Origin: Synechococcus sp. M16CYN
Lineage (GTDB): Bacteria; Cyanobacteriota; Cyanobacteriia; PCC-6307; Cyanobiaceae
DNA: 64,000 bases
NCBI RefSeq assembly: GCF_040371545.1
Contig: NZ_AP029048.1
Span: 682,001-746,000 of the forward strand
Reading direction: 5' to 3'
Each line of letters starts with the position of its first letter. Position 1 is the stretch's first letter. The notes under the pieces were generated by a model, which saw only the letters and a list, made by a program, of their open reading frames with translations, did no database searches and was not told the origin of the DNA. This document shows, piece by piece, positions 40,460-50,109 of this stretch. A program made the translations under genes and the position numbers.

Positions 40460-40726
40460 TCAAGTGATGGTCTTTATTAACCAAGCCATCAATCTATCTC
40501 CTGCTAGTCGTGGAGGTACTCGTGGCAATTCTGTCGTGTCCAAGAACAAAACAGGAACTTCTAAGTCGTAACGCACTTTAAGTGGAGTTGGTACCTCTGG
40601 AGCGTCTATATCCACCACGATAAGGGTCACACGAATATGATTGAAATCGAGCGCGCGTAGTCGTCTTTCCAGGCTTGCACAAAGACAGCAGCCTTGTCTG
40701 CTATAGAGGCGCAACTCATGCATCAA
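40460..40726 (-). CDS. glutaredoxin-like (DUF836-type) small thiol protein
   Basis: An 88-aa thioredoxin-fold protein. [17 protein letters not shown] carries a CCxxC motif at the helix 1 start, followed by a cis-Pro region ([11 protein letters not shown]). It resembles DUF836 glutaredoxin-like proteins common in cyanobacteria. Partner unknown. Its start overlaps the yidD stop by 4 nt (ATGA), so they are one unit. Confidence 0.82.
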   Translation of the reverse strand: MMHELRLYSRQGCCLCASLERRLRALDFNHIRVTLIVVDIDAPEVPTPLKVRYDLEVPVLFLDTTELPRVPPRLAGDRLMAWLIKTIT

Positions 40727-41034
40727 TCAGGCACCGGGTCACAACCGCATGGGGTAAAGGGGTGGCATCGCAAAAGTCGCTTCACCGTGAGCCAGCCGCC
40801 TTTCCAAGGGCCATGCCGCTGTATCGCTTCCAATCCATAAGCACTGCAAGTAGGGGTAAAGCGACAGTTTGAACCCATCAGAGGCGAGATGAAACGACGA
40901 TAAAAGCTGATTAGCATGAGTAATACTGCAGCAAGACGTTCGTTTAGACTCGTCCACCGGTAAACCTGCTTGTCGTTAGATAAACTGAGAGGCTCGTGCG
41001 TCGCTGGATGCGCTGACGCCTGTGATGGATTCAG
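40723..41034 (-). CDS. yidD: membrane protein insertion efficiency factor YidD
   Basis: Small membrane-associated protein that aids YidC-dependent insertion. The conserved core [34 protein letters not shown], and [17 protein letters not shown] is intact, with the cysteines typical of the family. I used the ATG at 41034 (103 aa); an upstream start at 41067 would run into rpsD's leader on the other strand. Divergent from rpsD by 44 nt. Confidence 0.9.
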   Translation of the reverse strand: MNPSQASAHPATHEPLSLSNDKQVYRWTSLNERLAAVLLMLISFYRRFISPLMGSNCRFTPTCSAYGLEAIQRHGPWKGGWLTVKRLLRCHPFTPCGCDPVPD

Positions 41035-41078
41035 CATGGCCAAAAGCTGCACGAATGATCTACACACGTTCCCAACTT

Positions 41079-41687
41079 ATGTCTCGTTACCGCGGCCCTC
41101 GTCTGAGGATCACGCGGCGCTTGGGAGACCTGCCTGGTCTCACCCGGAAGACCGCAAAGCGGTCCTATCCTCCCGGTCAACACGGCCAAGCCCGTCGCAA
41201 ACGTTCCGAATACGCAATTCGTCTCGAAGAAAAGCAAAAACTTCGATTCAACTACGGAGTCTCCGAGCGTCAACTTGTTCGCTATGTAAAGAAGGCTCGC
41301 GCTCAAGAAGGCTCTACCGGAACCAACCTGCTAAAACTCCTGGAAAATAGACTTGACAACGTTTGTTTCCGTCTTGGTTTCGGTCCTACTGTGCCTGGAT
41401 CCCGTCAACTTGTGAATCATGGTCATGTGACCGTGAATGGTCGAGTGACGGACATAGCTGGCTACCAGGTAAGGCCCGGTGACGTATTGGCCATACGTGA
41501 ACGCAAATGCAGCAAACAGCTTACTGAAGGCAATCTTGCCTTCCCCGGTTTATCCAATATTCCTCCTCACCTGGAATTGGACAAAGCCAAGTTGAAAGCT
41601 AAGTGTATTGGTCGCTGCGAACGCGAATGGGTTGCTTTGGAAATCAATGAACTTCTTGTCGTGGAATACTACTCCCGCAAGGTATAA
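41079..41687 (+). CDS. rpsD: 30S ribosomal protein S4
   Basis: Primary 16S rRNA-binding protein of the small subunit, 202 aa. It starts [20 protein letters not shown], the cyanobacterial/plastid form, with the S4 RNA-binding domain [24 protein letters not shown] and [17 protein letters not shown]. The reading frame extends upstream to 41022, but the ATG at 41079 matches the family. A hairpin follows the stop. Confidence 0.98.
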   Translation: MSRYRGPRLRITRRLGDLPGLTRKTAKRSYPPGQHGQARRKRSEYAIRLEEKQKLRFNYGVSERQLVRYVKKARAQEGSTGTNLLKLLENRLDNVCFRLGFGPTVPGSRQLVNHGHVTVNGRVTDIAGYQVRPGDVLAIRERKCSKQLTEGNLAFPGLSNIPPHLELDKAKLKAKCIGRCEREWVALEINELLVVEYYSRKV

Positions 41688-42499
41688 ATCTCACTCACTA
41701 AGGGATCTGGAACAACCCTGATCCCTATTTCAAATTTTGTTGACTTGTTTTCGAGATTGACAAAGTTTTTATATTTATATTGCCCAATATATAAAAGAAT
41801 TAATCAGCAAAGGCATAACAGAGTAGTTTAATCAAGCGAAAAAATTGCCGCCAAAACTTATTTAGATTCAACCAAGTATTTGCTTATAATACTAAAGATA
41901 TATATCATTTTTGAGAAAAAATAAATCTAACAACAATATAGTTTTCAAATCCAGATCTTTTGAAGTTCTATTTTCAGTAAAAATTGCTATAACCAGAGTA
42001 TTTAAAACAAGTTTTCTAACACAGAACATTTATAGCTTTAATCATTAATTTCATAAAATAATACTGATGATTAGTTAGAGGTTACTTTAAAATAAACAAA
42101 TAAAAACAATAATCAAGAGATGAAAGTATAAAGGTTCTTACCTTGTAATCATACTATTATATGCTAATTTATCTTTTATATAAGCTATAAATTTAACATT
42201 TATGTAAATTGCTCTAGCCTAGAAAGTTAACGACAATTTAAATTAATTATCATAACTTTTTATGACTTATATATGGTTTTAGATTATAAAAACTTGAACC
42301 AAGTTCTCTCTAGAGAATTAATAAAAATTACACAAATTAGGAGAGCTTACTTAATAATAAAGCACAGAGACTTAGCTATTGACGCGTACATAATGTTAAA
42401 ACTTGTAGCAGTTGACATAAAGAATAGCTAAAATTATTCACGATTTTAAACAAAAAAATGATTAATCATGCTTGCAATTATCAGCTTACCTCCAAGAAC
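41688..42499 (+). other. AT-rich spacer, no gene
   Basis: About 810 nt between the convergent 3' ends of rpsD and maf. Apart from the terminator-like hairpin after rpsD I see no frame or RNA gene. Confidence 0.65.
41701..41726 (+). terminator. probable rpsD terminator
   Basis: agggatc (41701-41707) pairs with gatccct (41720-41726), 13 nt after the rpsD stop, followed by the T-rich atttcaaattttgtt. The 7-bp stem and 12-nt loop make a modest intrinsic terminator. Confidence 0.55.
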
Positions 42500-43066
42500 T
42501 TAACAGATTGAGTTCAGTACACTGCGTAACCACGGCAGGCTAAGACCCATCACATTTGAATAACAACCATCCAAACCACTGATATAGAGTCCACCTTGCC
42601 CTTCTAAAGCAAAACCACCTGCACATTGTAGCGGCTCGCCACTCGCTACATAGTTTTCTATTTCAATTTGGCTAAGCATTGCGAAGTGCACCACGGTGCG
42701 AAGGCAAACAATTATTTGCTTCTCTGTATGAGGGATCAGGCAATGGCCAGTGAGCAATTCACCACTGCGGCCTGCTATGCACCGCCAGCGATCGATAGCT
42801 TCCTGTGCATCCACTGGTTTGCCGAATACCTCACCCTCAAACACGAACATCGAATCGCAACCGAGCACAGCATGAATATCGGCATCAGCGACAGGGTCGA
42901 GGCTTTTCTGAACGGCCGCAGCCTTGGCTAGTGCTAGCTGCTGCACTAGTAAAACAGGATCTTGATTGCTGATAGTACTTTCATTGACGCCGCTAACGCG
43001 TATGCGATGAGGTATCGCCGCCTGCTTCAGCAGACGACGACGGGCTGGAGACGCTGAAGCAAGCAT
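42500..43066 (-). CDS. maf: Maf-family nucleotide pyrophosphatase
   Basis: House-cleaning enzyme hydrolysing non-canonical nucleoside triphosphates. The family start [15 protein letters not shown], the acidic [22 protein letters not shown] block and the C-terminal [14 protein letters not shown] are all recognisable. From the ATG at 43066 it is 188 aa; the frame opens at 43096 with ten extra residues. Divergent from the hypothetical gene downstream. Confidence 0.93.
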   Translation of the reverse strand: MLASASPARRRLLKQAAIPHRIRVSGVNESTISNQDPVLLVQQLALAKAAAVQKSLDPVADADIHAVLGCDSMFVFEGEVFGKPVDAQEAIDRWRCIAGRSGELLTGHCLIPHTEKQIIVCLRTVVHFAMLSQIEIENYVASGEPLQCAGGFALEGQGGLYISGLDGCYSNVMGLSLPWLRSVLNSIC

Positions 43067-43146
43067 CAGCACGACAGACACAAATCTGGGGAACAACTCT
43101 TAGACTGGCAAAGAAGGGAGGCCGCGCCATCGCCCGCTCCACCGAT

Positions 43147-43506
43147 TTGTTCGATCAACGTAGCTGCAACCGGGCACGACGGGCTATAAATTGTCTTCCG
43201 TTTTCTGATGCTCTTTATCAAGATCTTCGGCATCAAGGCCTGGATGCCGGACACTTTTTTTGTAATCGCCGTACTTATCAACGCAACGGTCGTTGGTATC
43301 GCCACAGCGATGCTTTGGAAAAGGATCTGCTTTGGTTAATCTCCGTGGGTGTACTGCGGCGAGAAGTAGATGGACAAGGACTTACCAATCGTTTTCGGTT
43401 AACTCCTCTCGGTCGCCAAATTTTGGATAACACTCCTGATCTCTTCATACAATCGATATCATGGATAGAACGCCTTCGCAATGGAGTACGACGATTATTG
43501 TCTTAA
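43147..43506 (+). CDS. conserved cyanobacterial protein, Npun_F0494-like, unknown function
   Basis: A 119-aa basic protein with a winged-helix-like pattern (DALEKDLLWLISVGVLRREVDGQGLTNRFRLTPLGRQIL). It resembles the uncharacterised family often labelled Npun_F0494 in cyanobacteria; I state this from memory of the family, not a search. The open frame has a TTG at 43147 and continues upstream without ATG through AKKGGRAIARSTD to a CTG at 43105, so the true start is uncertain and could lie earlier. Upstream of cobQ on the same strand. Confidence 0.65.
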   Translation: MFDQRSCNRARRAINCLPFSDALYQDLRHQGLDAGHFFCNRRTYQRNGRWYRHSDALEKDLLWLISVGVLRREVDGQGLTNRFRLTPLGRQILDNTPDLFIQSISWIERLRNGVRRLLS

Positions 43507-43602
43507 CAACCGCGCTGTAGCCTCACATGATCTCCCCATTACCAACGAATGGCAAGTAATGGTAATTGATTCAACCCAATACATCCCTTGTATCGCCCAC
43601 TG

Positions 43603-45066
43603 ATGGTACTTGGCACCTCCAGTGGTGCTGGCAAGACACTCATGACAGCAGCACTTTGCAGAGTGTTGAAACGACAGGGCGAACAACCCCTCCCCTTCAA
43701 AGGGCAAAATATGAGCAACAACGCCTGGGTGGATGCGTCCGGTGGCGAGATGGCTTACTCCCAGGCGATGCAGGCATGGGCCGCAGAACTAGAGCCCTGC
43801 TGCGCGATGAATCCAGTGCTGCTCAAGCCGAGAGGGGACAACACGAGTGAAATAATTCATTGCGGCTATAGCGTCGGAATTACTAGGGCTGAGCATTACT
43901 ACCGCGATTGGTTCCGGCCCGGTTGGCGAGCGATTCGCAGCGGGTTAAACCAATTGCAACAGCGATGGCAAGGTGGACGGTTAGTACTGGAAGGTGCAGG
44001 AAGCCCCGTGGAGGTTAACTTGCAGCAACGCGACCTTACCAATCTGAGATTGGCCCAGTATTTACGTGCCAACTGCCTGCTTGTAGCAGATATTGAACGG
44101 GGTGGTGTCTTTGCACAGATAGTGGGTACTCTTGCGCTACTACGACCGGTGGAGCGATCTCTTATTAAAGGAATTTTGATTAATCGCTTTCGTGGACGCC
44201 GGGAGCTATTTGATCAAGGGAGAACCTGGTTAGAAGAGAACACTGGGGTGCCGGTACTTGGAGTGGTGCCATGGTTAAACGAAATATTTCCCCCCGAAGA
44301 CACACTCGACCTGCTGGAGCGAAAATCCAACAAAAGCTCAGCTGATCTTGACATTGTTGTTTTGAGGTTACCCTGCCTGAGCAACTTTTCGGATCTCGAC
44401 CCTTTAGAAACTGAATCTGCTGTACGATTGCGCTGGGTGAGTCCGGGCGATCATCTTGGACATCCAGACGCGGTAATTATTCCCGGAAGTAAGCAAACCC
44501 TATGCGATTTAGAAGCCATTCGCAAGTATGGTCTTGATCAAGATCTGACGGCTTATACCCGGGACGGTGGATCCATTTTGTCGATCTGTGGTGGCATGCA
44601 ATTGCTGGGTGAGTGGCTCACGGATCCAGAACAATTGGAAGGTGGTGCAGGCCCTGGACCTTGGCCGGGTTTAGGTTTACTACCAATTACAACCTGTTTT
44701 AGAAGAAACAAAATTCTGCGTCAACGCGAAGTCCAAAGCACTTGGCCATCAGTTTCAACCATCCAAGGTTTCGAACTCCACCAAGGGAGCACTACCGCAA
44801 AAATAAAACTGCCATTATTCAGTACTGATCCGAGTTTGGGGTGGTGGACTAAAACTACCCGTGGGGGAAGCATCATTGGCACATACTTGCACGGAATTCT
44901 TGATAACGGCCCTTGGCGACGTCACTGGTTGAACCAGCTACGTGCTCGAAAAAACCTCCCTTTCCTGCCGACAAATTGTTCCCATCATGGTGAACATCGT
45001 GATCGACTACTGGATCGTCTCGCCGATGCTTTTAAGGAACATGTGAATTTTTCCCCCCTGCTTTAG
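43603..45066 (+). CDS. cobQ: cobyric acid synthase
   Basis: Glutamine-dependent amidotransferase amidating four carboxylates of the corrin ring. The ATP-binding N-terminus reads [22 protein letters not shown], then [13 protein letters not shown]. The glutaminase domain has the nucleophile Cys in [12 protein letters not shown] and the His in [11 protein letters not shown] used the ATG at 43603 (487 aa); a TTG at 43588 is also in frame. Its stop lies 2 nt before the ferredoxin start. With cobD it shows corrinoid synthesis is kept. Confidence 0.96.
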   Translation: MVLGTSSGAGKTLMTAALCRVLKRQGEQPLPFKGQNMSNNAWVDASGGEMAYSQAMQAWAAELEPCCAMNPVLLKPRGDNTSEIIHCGYSVGITRAEHYYRDWFRPGWRAIRSGLNQLQQRWQGGRLVLEGAGSPVEVNLQQRDLTNLRLAQYLRANCLLVADIERGGVFAQIVGTLALLRPVERSLIKGILINRFRGRRELFDQGRTWLEENTGVPVLGVVPWLNEIFPPEDTLDLLERKSNKSSADLDIVVLRLPCLSNFSDLDPLETESAVRLRWVSPGDHLGHPDAVIIPGSKQTLCDLEAIRKYGLDQDLTAYTRDGGSILSICGGMQLLGEWLTDPEQLEGGAGPGPWPGLGLLPITTCFRRNKILRQREVQSTWPSVSTIQGFELHQGSTTAKIKLPLFSTDPSLGWWTKTTRGGSIIGTYLHGILDNGPWRRHWLNQLRARKNLPFLPTNCSHHGEHRDRLLDRLADAFKEHVNFSPLL

Positions 45067-45068
45067 CG

Positions 45069-45308
45069 ATGGGCACTGTCCTTATACACTGGCCAAGTGG
45101 CCGCACTACTACAGAAACCATTGGTGAGAATTGGTTGAAAACCGCAAGTAAAGTAGGAATGTCCATCCCTACCGGGTGCATGGGAGGAAGCTGTGGTGCT
45201 TGCGAGATCGAGGTAAACGGTAGGCTCGTTCGCGCTTGCGTTAGCACAGTACCGCCGTCAAAGTCTGGTCGGCTTATAGTTAGCTTTGTAGCCGATCCTT
45301 ATTGGTAG
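45069..45308 (+). CDS. small 2Fe-2S plant-type ferredoxin
   Basis: A 79-aa ferredoxin with the cluster ligands in TGCMGGSCGAC (Cx4Cx2C) and the fourth Cys in LVRACVST. It is shorter than PetF and of the divergent class. It begins 2 nt after cobQ, so co-expression is certain in layout, and a role as electron donor to a corrinoid or other cofactor enzyme is a guess. The gene is followed by almost 1 kb of spacer. Confidence 0.9.
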   Translation: MGTVLIHWPSGRTTTETIGENWLKTASKVGMSIPTGCMGGSCGACEIEVNGRLVRACVSTVPPSKSGRLIVSFVADPYW

Positions 45309-46275
45309 ATAATACAATTGAGAGAGAAGTTAACTCATTCACAACGCAATTAATATTAATTCATAGTAGACAAGTCAAAACTATATCAAGATAGATAAAA
45401 GTTAGAAACGAATTCAACTTTGTTTGGAAGGTAGATTCTAAAATAGACTAGGATCTCTTAGCGGCATAATTATCTGAATTGTTAGCTAGTAAGTAATATT
45501 AACAATTTGTATATGCTAAAAATTATTCGATTATAGATAGCGATTTTATCGTTGAATAAAAAGGGACTAGTGGTATTATATTAGGCGATATTAATGCATT
45601 ATTCATCAAACTTTTATAGACTTGAAATAGTTAATGGGTTTCACAAGACTCAATCTGTTGATGATGTCATTAAATATTTACTTGATGTATTAAATAGTTA
45701 TGTAGTCTATTAAGAGATCTCTTACGCTTAATTAAGCGAGTTGTTGAAATTTAAACTTTTCATTTCATTATTAGAAATAAAACTATATTTAACATTGGTA
45801 TTTACCAAATAAATATTGATCAAGATAATGCTTGGGTAGATAATAGTTTAAGCCATATAAAATTATGAATAAATAATTAAATTCGTACTAGCCGTAACTT
45901 GAGTAAATAAATGATTTGGCTAAATAGATTTAGCTAAATATCTCATAGACAAACTTAACAATAATATATGTAGATTTGCTATATAAGAGGTCAAAGTTAG
46001 CTCAATTAGTTAAGAGAAACTTCAAGGAGTGTCGCCTTGATAAAATTAAAAAATTAATGATTCTTGTTATAGTGGTCACCGCTTGAACACTATGCCGCTC
46101 TTCTTGCTTAGGCGTGGGTGTTCCTTGAAGTTCCGTTTTGTCGCCAGCTTTCACGCTTCTATTATTAGAATCAGGCATTAATGTAATGAGTGGGTACACA
46201 ATCCTTATCCAACTCTCACTAAGATCATATTATAAGGTTTTATTAAACTGAGAAATTATCAGAGACAGTAGGCAA
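45309..46275 (+). other. AT-rich spacer, no supported gene
   Basis: About 970 nt. It is mostly very AT-rich. A short patch of more balanced composition at 46080-46200 contains a minus-strand frame (MPDSNNRSVKAGDKTELQ...) that could be a gene remnant. A short gctaaat-ag-atttagc dyad is at 45919-45934. No clear gene. Confidence 0.55.
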
Positions 46276-47199
46276 TTAAACAAATTCGTTTAATAGAGGA
46301 GGGGGTAAAGTTGGATGATGTCCCTCCACTTCTCCAGCAAATACTCGACTGGCACGAATATCCGACGCCTCAATGGTCATCAAGTCAGTTTTTGTGAATG
46401 TCTCTCCCATCCGAGCAAACAATCGATTGGCTTGACGCAGACGTGCTCGATCGATCGCGTTACGAATCGATCGAGCATTAGCAAAGAAAGGCAATTGTCG
46501 TCTTCGACTGATGTATTCCTCGAAGGCTTTTGTAGCTTCTTTATTAAAGCAATAATGCTGTGCTTCAAGTAGCAAGTCGGCTATAGCCATCAACTCACTA
46601 TCGCTATAGTCGGGAAAATCTAAATGATGTGCCACACGAGACGAAAGGCCTGGGTTGGAGCTATAAAAGGTTTCCATCTTATCTTTATACCCAGCAAAAA
46701 TGACCACAAAGTCGGTACGTTGACGCTCCATTTCTTGTAAAAGAATCTCTATCGCCTCAGCGCCATAATCTCTTTCGTTGCCAGGTTTGTAAAGATAATA
46801 AGCCTCGTCGATAAACAGTACACCACCCTGTCCTCGTTTAATCATTTCCTTTGTTTTCGGGGCGGTGTGTCCTACATACTGCCCAACAAGGTCATCACGA
46901 GTTGCAGTCACCACATGACCTTTACGCAAATAGCCGAGACGATGCAAAATCTGCGACATCCTCTGCGCCACCGTCGTCTTACCTGTACCAGGGCGACCGG
47001 TGAATGACATATGAAGGCTCGGTGCTGTACTGGGGAGTTCCATTTGCTGCCGGGCTTGATCGACTAATAACAAAGCAGCTATCTCGCGGACTCGCGTCTT
47101 CACCGACGTGAGTCCGACCAGTTCATTGTCGAGTTGCTCCAGCACTTCAGCCACACCCGACTCGGCATAGGTTGCCTTCAAATCAACTAAGGAGGGCAT
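46276..47199 (-). CDS. cbbX: CbbX-type RuBisCO activase (AAA+)
   Basis: Hexameric AAA+ remodeller that frees RuBisCO active sites from inhibitory sugar phosphates. Walker A is [14 protein letters not shown] and Walker [12 protein letters not shown]. The pore-loop region includes [15 protein letters not shown], with a sensor arginine block SRVAHHLDF. The ATG at 47199 ([15 protein letters not shown], 307 aa) matches the usual start; GTG/ATG at 47232/47229 are also in frame. It overlaps the acRAF gene end by 17 nt. Last gene of the minus-strand carbon-fixation run. Confidence 0.92.
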   Translation of the reverse strand: MPSLVDLKATYAESGVAEVLEQLDNELVGLTSVKTRVREIAALLLVDQARQQMELPSTAPSLHMSFTGRPGTGKTTVAQRMSQILHRLGYLRKGHVVTATRDDLVGQYVGHTAPKTKEMIKRGQGGVLFIDEAYYLYKPGNERDYGAEAIEILLQEMERQRTDFVVIFAGYKDKMETFYSSNPGLSSRVAHHLDFPDYSDSELMAIADLLLEAQHYCFNKEATKAFEEYISRRRQLPFFANARSIRNAIDRARLRQANRLFARMGETFTKTDLMTIEASDIRASRVFAGEVEGHHPTLPPPLLNEFV

Positions 47200-47443
47200 C
47201 AATCTCCGCTGCAAAGAATCGGTCAGCATCACTTAATGCATTGCCGCTTCCATCCACTCCGGGACGAAGCGTAATGTTCACATATGTCCTGCCAAAGCTA
47301 ATGTCTGGGAATCGTTGAGTCTGCTCGCTGTAATACCCCAGTCGATCTAAAAAGTCGCGTGTAGCGCTGTAACTATCGAACTCGTAGCGACGCTCTAAGC
47401 AGACTGGCCGCTTACGTTCTTGCCACTGATTCATCCAAGTCAC
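47183..47443 (-). CDS. alpha-carboxysome RuBisCO assembly factor (PCD-like, acRAF)
   Basis: An 86-aa pterin-4a-carbinolamine-dehydratase-fold protein: [33 protein letters not shown] followed by TYVNITLRP. The PCD-like proteins beside alpha-carboxysome genes act as RuBisCO assembly chaperones. Catalytic PCD histidines are not evident (the usual HHP motif is absent), consistent with this role. It lies between chpX and cbbX with a 17-nt overlap into cbbX. Confidence 0.87.
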   Translation of the reverse strand: MTWMNQWQERKRPVCLERRYEFDSYSATRDFLDRLGYYSEQTQRFPDISFGRTYVNITLRPGVDGSGNALSDADRFFAAEIDALLS

Positions 47444-47478
47444 CCACGACCGTTCCTAGAATTTAAAGGAGTACCTCT

Positions 47479-48612
47479 TCAAAGGAGTGCTTCCCGCTGA
47501 CACCCCAGCAGCCGACTAGACCATGCCTCGGCATGGGCACGGTTAGCCATCTGTTGATTTAGATCGGTCACGTTAAGGGGATAGGGCATGGTTCCAGCAA
47601 TGGCACCGTTTGTGACGCAGAACATCGACTTCTGGAAACTTACGCAGATTTGCACATGAACATCAACTTGTCCGCGTCCATGATTGTCATACCAGCTGCT
47701 AAGTTCCTCCGGTAGGTGACGGAACATATCCTTCATGCATAAACTCGGTGGAATACCAGCCCCCATACTTGGAATCGGATCGGCATAAAGGGCACCATAC
47801 TTGAAATCGCTTATGTCGGGGGAAATTTGGCGGGCTTGTGCGTTGTAGGAAACAGTGCCAAGAAAGGGCATTCCTCGGAAAAATACGGCTTCCACGTAAG
47901 GGACGGCGACGTCTGCTAAAAATGTGAGTCCAGCCTCAGGTGGCAATATCCAGATTTCTTTCTCCGCCACATTTACTTTATAAGTGATCGGGTTAGCGGC
48001 AGCCGCCACAAGTCCGTCTCGAATGTGATGGACTACGTCTCGAATGCAAGCAATTTCCCTGGTTGCATAACGATGAGCCAGGCCGACGAACATATCACTC
48101 ATCACTCGCCAGAATAAACCAAGGCAATAGATTGTGGTGAGCGATCGAATTGACTCTGGCGCAAACCCTGGATATAAACCGTTGATAAGCGCCAACAACG
48201 GGTCCCGACGAGCTTTCAACCGAATAATCCATTGGCAGGCTTCCTGAAAGGCTTTACTGTCGAGATAGGCATCTAGGCCTCCAGTGCCATGCCAGAACAT
48301 CGCCTTCTGGCAATACTCGGCGTATTCAAAGTTGATGCGATCACCCAGCAGATGATCCCAAAGACGCTTTGGTGAAAATCCTTCATGGAAGAAGCGGAAT
48401 ACTGGGAATGGATTCAACAACTGTTTCTTGCCTTGATCAACTAAATTCTTGCTGTAAGCGTCAAGAACGATACCGTAACTCTCAAGAATATTGACCACTT
48501 GGATAAGATGGTCCGGTGTATCTGCAAGTAGTGGGATATCCGATAGCAAACGTCGCATCAGCTCGCCCTGATCTGGAAGAACTGGTGCGAATGATGCTCG
48601 AGCGGTGATCAT
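47479..48612 (-). CDS. chpX: CO2 hydration protein ChpX (CupB-type) of the NDH-1 CO2 uptake complex
   Basis: Zn-dependent protein that attaches to NDH-1MS/MS' and converts CO2 to bicarbonate at the thylakoid, driven by electron flow. The 377-aa protein matches the Chp family in length and blocks (MLGVNILESYGIVLDAYSKNL-like start; FPVFRFFHEGFSPKRLWDHLLGDR; ADVAVPYVEAVFFRG). It overlaps ndhD4 by 4 nt (ATGA at 48609-48612). ChpX/CupB goes with NdhF4/NdhD4, exactly the neighbours here, the constitutive low-affinity system. Confidence 0.9.
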   Translation of the reverse strand: MITARASFAPVLPDQGELMRRLLSDIPLLADTPDHLIQVVNILESYGIVLDAYSKNLVDQGKKQLLNPFPVFRFFHEGFSPKRLWDHLLGDRINFEYAEYCQKAMFWHGTGGLDAYLDSKAFQEACQWIIRLKARRDPLLALINGLYPGFAPESIRSLTTIYCLGLFWRVMSDMFVGLAHRYATREIACIRDVVHHIRDGLVAAAANPITYKVNVAEKEIWILPPEAGLTFLADVAVPYVEAVFFRGMPFLGTVSYNAQARQISPDISDFKYGALYADPIPSMGAGIPPSLCMKDMFRHLPEELSSWYDNHGRGQVDVHVQICVSFQKSMFCVTNGAIAGTMPYPLNVTDLNQQMANRAHAEAWSSRLLGCQREALL

Positions 48613-50099
48613 GACAAACCTCCGTTGAGCTGACTTAGACCGGTTGTAGTTGCTTCACTGAGATTCGACAGCAACGCGGGAACCAAACCCAGAGTAAGAA
48701 TTCCCAGGCTGAGTGCAATAGCTGGGATTTGCTCATATAAAGCGACACGATCAAGAATACGGGGATTGGATATCTCACCAGGAGCGATGGCAAGACGGCC
48801 AAAGAAAGCACGGTTTACAAGCAGTAGGAAATACACAGCCGTGAGGCCAGAACCTATCATCGAAAGTAGTGTTGCAACGGGGAAGGGTTGAAGACTGCCG
48901 CGGAAGATCAGAAATTCAGAGATGAAACCAGCCATCCCAGGAATGCCCGCACTAGCCATCACACCGATTATCATCAGAGATCCGGTAAGAGGAAGTCCCC
49001 GTTCAGGATTCAATAGACCGCGCAACACGGTAAGGTCTCGTGTTCCTGTGCGGGCATAAACGGTACCAACCAGCAGGAAAAGCACACCAGAGATTAATCC
49101 ATGACTCACCATCTGAAACAATGCCCCCATTAAACCGAGGGGAGTGGCCGCTGCTGCTGCCAGTAGCACGTAACCCATATGTCCTACAGAGCTGTACGCC
49201 ACCATCCGTTTCATGTCGGTTTGCGCAATGGCAGCTAGTGAGCCATACAAAATTGAGATTGCCGCCCAAACGGCAAGCCACGGGGCAGCTACCTGCCAAG
49301 CCTCAGGAAATAAGCCGAGACAGAAGCGCAACAAGCCGTAAGCTCCCAGTTTTAAAAGGACACCAGCAAGAAGAACCGAAACAGGAGTTGAGGCCTCAGT
49401 ATGGGCATCTGGCAGCCAGGTATGGAATGGAAAGAGAGGGATCTTAATTCCAAAACCAATCAGGAGAGCCCCCATCAACAAGAGCTGAGTTGTTAGGTTT
49501 AATTCGTTGCTAGTGATGGGTCTTAAACTAAAATCCATAGTTCCTGTCGCCAGAGCCAAGCCAAAAAAGGCACCCAGAATCAACATCCCAGACACAGCAG
49601 TGACAATTAAGAACTTAGTGGCTGCATAAAAGCGATTAGCACCCCCCCATACTGCAATCAACAACCAGAGGGGAATCAATTCCAATTCATAAAATAGGAA
49701 GAAAAGCAATAGGTTTTTGGATAAAAAAGCCCCATTTACAGCACCACAAATCACCAGCAATAAGGCGAAGTAAATCCTCGGTCGGTTTTCGATGAAACGG
49801 GATGCTACTGCTGCAACAAGACAAAGAGTCCCATTCATGAATATTAGCGGTAGTGACAAACCATCTACTGCAAGGGCGTAATCAAGACCGATTGAGCGCA
49901 CCCAGCGAGCTTGTTCCAGTAGCTGTGATTTAGGATCTGTGGGATCGAAGAGCAGCAACAGAGTAAAACTAGTAACGCACTGGATCGTCAGTAGCGCGAT
50001 TGTTCCCGTCCGCAAACGGGAACTTGTCTGCTTGCCGGGCCAAATGCTTAGGGCAAGAGCTCCGGAAAACGGAATCAGGAGTAGGAGCGAAAGCAACAT
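48609..50099 (-). CDS. ndhD4: NDH-1 subunit NdhD4 (CO2-uptake type)
   Basis: Proton-pumping antiporter-like subunit 4 of NDH-1, 496 aa with about 14 hydrophobic helices. The key lysine/glutamate helices are seen in LLFFLFYELELIPLWLLIAVWGG and PLFPFHTWLPDAHTEASTPVSVLLAGVLLKLGAYG. The assignment to NdhD4 rests on position with ndhF4 and chpX. It follows ndhF4 by 10 nt and is translationally coupled to chpX. Confidence 0.93.
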   Translation of the reverse strand: MLLSLLLLIPFSGALALSIWPGKQTSSRLRTGTIALLTIQCVTSFTLLLLFDPTDPKSQLLEQARWVRSIGLDYALAVDGLSLPLIFMNGTLCLVAAVASRFIENRPRIYFALLLVICGAVNGAFLSKNLLLFFLFYELELIPLWLLIAVWGGANRFYAATKFLIVTAVSGMLILGAFFGLALATGTMDFSLRPITSNELNLTTQLLLMGALLIGFGIKIPLFPFHTWLPDAHTEASTPVSVLLAGVLLKLGAYGLLRFCLGLFPEAWQVAAPWLAVWAAISILYGSLAAIAQTDMKRMVAYSSVGHMGYVLLAAAAATPLGLMGALFQMVSHGLISGVLFLLVGTVYARTGTRDLTVLRGLLNPERGLPLTGSLMIIGVMASAGIPGMAGFISEFLIFRGSLQPFPVATLLSMIGSGLTAVYFLLLVNRAFFGRLAIAPGEISNPRILDRVALYEQIPAIALSLGILTLGLVPALLSNLSEATTTGLSQLNGGLS

Positions 50100-50109
50100 C
50101 AGAGCAGAA

